A DNA stretch of 22,430 bases, taken from NCBI GenBank assembly GCA_044508835.1, contig JBIQHD010000050.1, positions 1 to 22,430 of the forward strand, read 5' to 3'. This document shows positions 21,587 through 22,430 of the stretch, in pieces (position 1 is the stretch's first letter; every line of letters starts with the position of its first letter). The position numbers and the translations under genes were made by a program. This DNA comes from JAKFDI01 sp044508835. Lineage in GTDB: Bacteria; Pseudomonadota; Gammaproteobacteria; Burkholderiales; Burkholderiaceae_C. The notes beneath the pieces are model-generated. The model was not told the origin of the DNA and did not search any database. It worked only from the letters and a program-made list of their open reading frames with translations.

Positions 21587-22430
21587 GCCGGCCGCCGCCT
21601 TTGGACCTGGCCCGCGACGACCTGATCCGCTCCCGCAACTTCCTCGGCGGCGCCTGGCGACCGGCGGCCGGGCAGGCCGTGTTCGACGTGCGCGACCCCG
21701 CCGACGACCGCCGCATCGCCGCCGTGCCCGACAGCGGCGCGGCCGACGCGCGCGCCGCCGCCGACGCCGCCCATGCCGCCTTCCCCGCGTGGCGCGCCAC
21801 GCCGGCCGGCGAGCGGGCGCAGGCGCTGCGGCGCTGGCACGCGCTCATCCTCGCCCACCAGGACGACCTCGGCCGCCTCGTCTCGCGCGAGCAGGGCAAG
21901 CCGCTGGCCGAGGGGCGCGGCGAGGTGCTCTACGCCGCGAGCTACGTGGCGTGGTTCGCCGAGGAGGCGACGCGCGCCTACGGCGACGTGATCCCCGCGC
22001 CGCGGCGCGGGCGCCGCATGCTGGTGCTGAAGGAACCGGTGGGCGTGGTGGCCGCCATCACACCCTGGAACTTCCCGGCGGCGATGATCGCGCGCAAGAT
22101 CGCGCCGGCGCTGGCCGCCGGCTGCACCGTGGTGTGCAAGCCGGCCGAGGACACGCCGCTGACCTCGCTGGCGCTGGCACGCCTGGCCGAGGAGGCCGGC
22201 CTTCCCGCCGGCGTGCTGAATGTCGTGACCGCCTCGCGCGAGCGCACGCCGGAGGTGGTGGACGCATGGCTCGCCGACGCCCGCGTGCGCAAGCTCACCT
22301 TCACCGGCTCGACACCCGTGGGCAAGCACCTGGCGCGCGAATCCGCGGCGACGCTGAAGAAGGTGTCGCTCGAGCTCGGCGGCAACGCGCCCTTCATCGT
22401 GTTCGACGACGCCGACCTCGACGCCGCCGT
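21583..22430 (+). CDS. aldehyde dehydrogenase, succinate-/ketoglutarate-semialdehyde type (3' end beyond window)
   Basis: The first 282 residues of a GabD-like NAD(P)-dependent aldehyde dehydrogenase. Present are FLGGAWRPA, ITPWNFPAAMIARKIAPALAAG, KPAEDTPLTS, FTGSTPVGK and the general-base Glu264 in LELGG; the catalytic Cys lies past the window end. Its usual neighbours in aldarate pathways make alpha-ketoglutarate semialdehyde (2,5-dioxovalerate) a more likely substrate here than succinate semialdehyde, but sequence alone cannot decide. The start ATG overlaps the UxaA-family stop (ATGA), so the two are translationally coupled. An insert-like GRRMLVLKEPVGV is the normal pre-Rossmann strand. 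Confidence 0.93.
   Translation, partial: MSRPPPLDLARDDLIRSRNFLGGAWRPAAGQAVFDVRDPADDRRIAAVPDSGAADARAAADAAHAAFPAWRATPAGERAQALRRWHALILAHQDDLGRLVSREQGKPLAEGRGEVLYAASYVAWFAEEATRAYGDVIPAPRRGRRMLVLKEPVGVVAAITPWNFPAAMIARKIAPALAAGCTVVCKPAEDTPLTSLALARLAEEAGLPAGVLNVVTASRERTPEVVDAWLADARVRKLTFTGSTPVGKHLARESAATLKKVSLELGGNAPFIVFDDADLDAA

Overview
The window is GC-rich chromosomal DNA from a beta-proteobacterium of the order Burkholderiales, most likely Comamonadaceae or a close relative. The evidence is the first ~595 nt of a 16S rRNA gene with betaproteobacterial leader sequence, an incomplete mannose-type regulatory PTS (EIIA-HPr-EI with no membrane permease), a Bug-type tripartite tricarboxylate receptor, and the codon usage. 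Genes are packed tightly with short or negative gaps. I saw no insertion sequence, prophage, tRNA, CRISPR array or integration scar. Most of the window reads as core or stable accessory chromosome.

Layout. (1) 1-980: the 5' part of an rRNA operon on the minus strand, with its leader, boxA and one or two promoters. (2) 983-4155, minus: EI (ptsI), HPr (ptsH) and EIIA-Man, preceded by a small predicted lipoprotein; the EIIA and HPr frames overlap by 32 bp. (3) 4188-6832, plus: a CaiB/BaiF (class III) CoA-transferase, then a histidine-kinase/receiver protein that appears to have lost every catalytic residue. (4) 6847-8339: a basic single-TM protein and a DUF4197 protein (minus), divergent from a membrane-anchored TlpA-like thioredoxin (plus). 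(5) 8364-11116, minus: a four-zinc-ribbon tail-anchored protein downstream of lipA and lipB. (6) 11182-13010: an isochorismatase-like hydrolase (plus) convergent with serA (minus).

(7) 13075-15164: an AraC regulator divergent from an AhpD-like peroxidase/CMD protein and a cytosolic thioredoxin-fold protein, with a 19-bp inverted repeat in the divergent promoter region. (8) 15169-18942, minus: an MFS_3 exporter with a C-terminal soluble domain, an SDR oxidoreductase, a small thioredoxin and a LysR regulator. (9) 18943 to the end, plus: a LysR-type operator, then a Bug solute-binding protein, a UxaA/GarD-family dehydratase and an aldehyde dehydrogenase cut by the window end. This last group looks like a sugar-acid (aldarate/uronate-type) uptake and catabolism operon.

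The items most worth a second look are the pseudo two-component protein (5651-6832), the multi-zinc-ribbon tail-anchored protein (8364-9332), the AraC/AhpD/thioredoxin redox module, the LysR-Bug-UxaA-ALDH operon of unknown substrate, and a recurring pattern in which -10-like hexamers sit 6-8 nt upstream of start codons, suggesting leaderless transcripts. All assignments come from reading the sequence; no database search was run.
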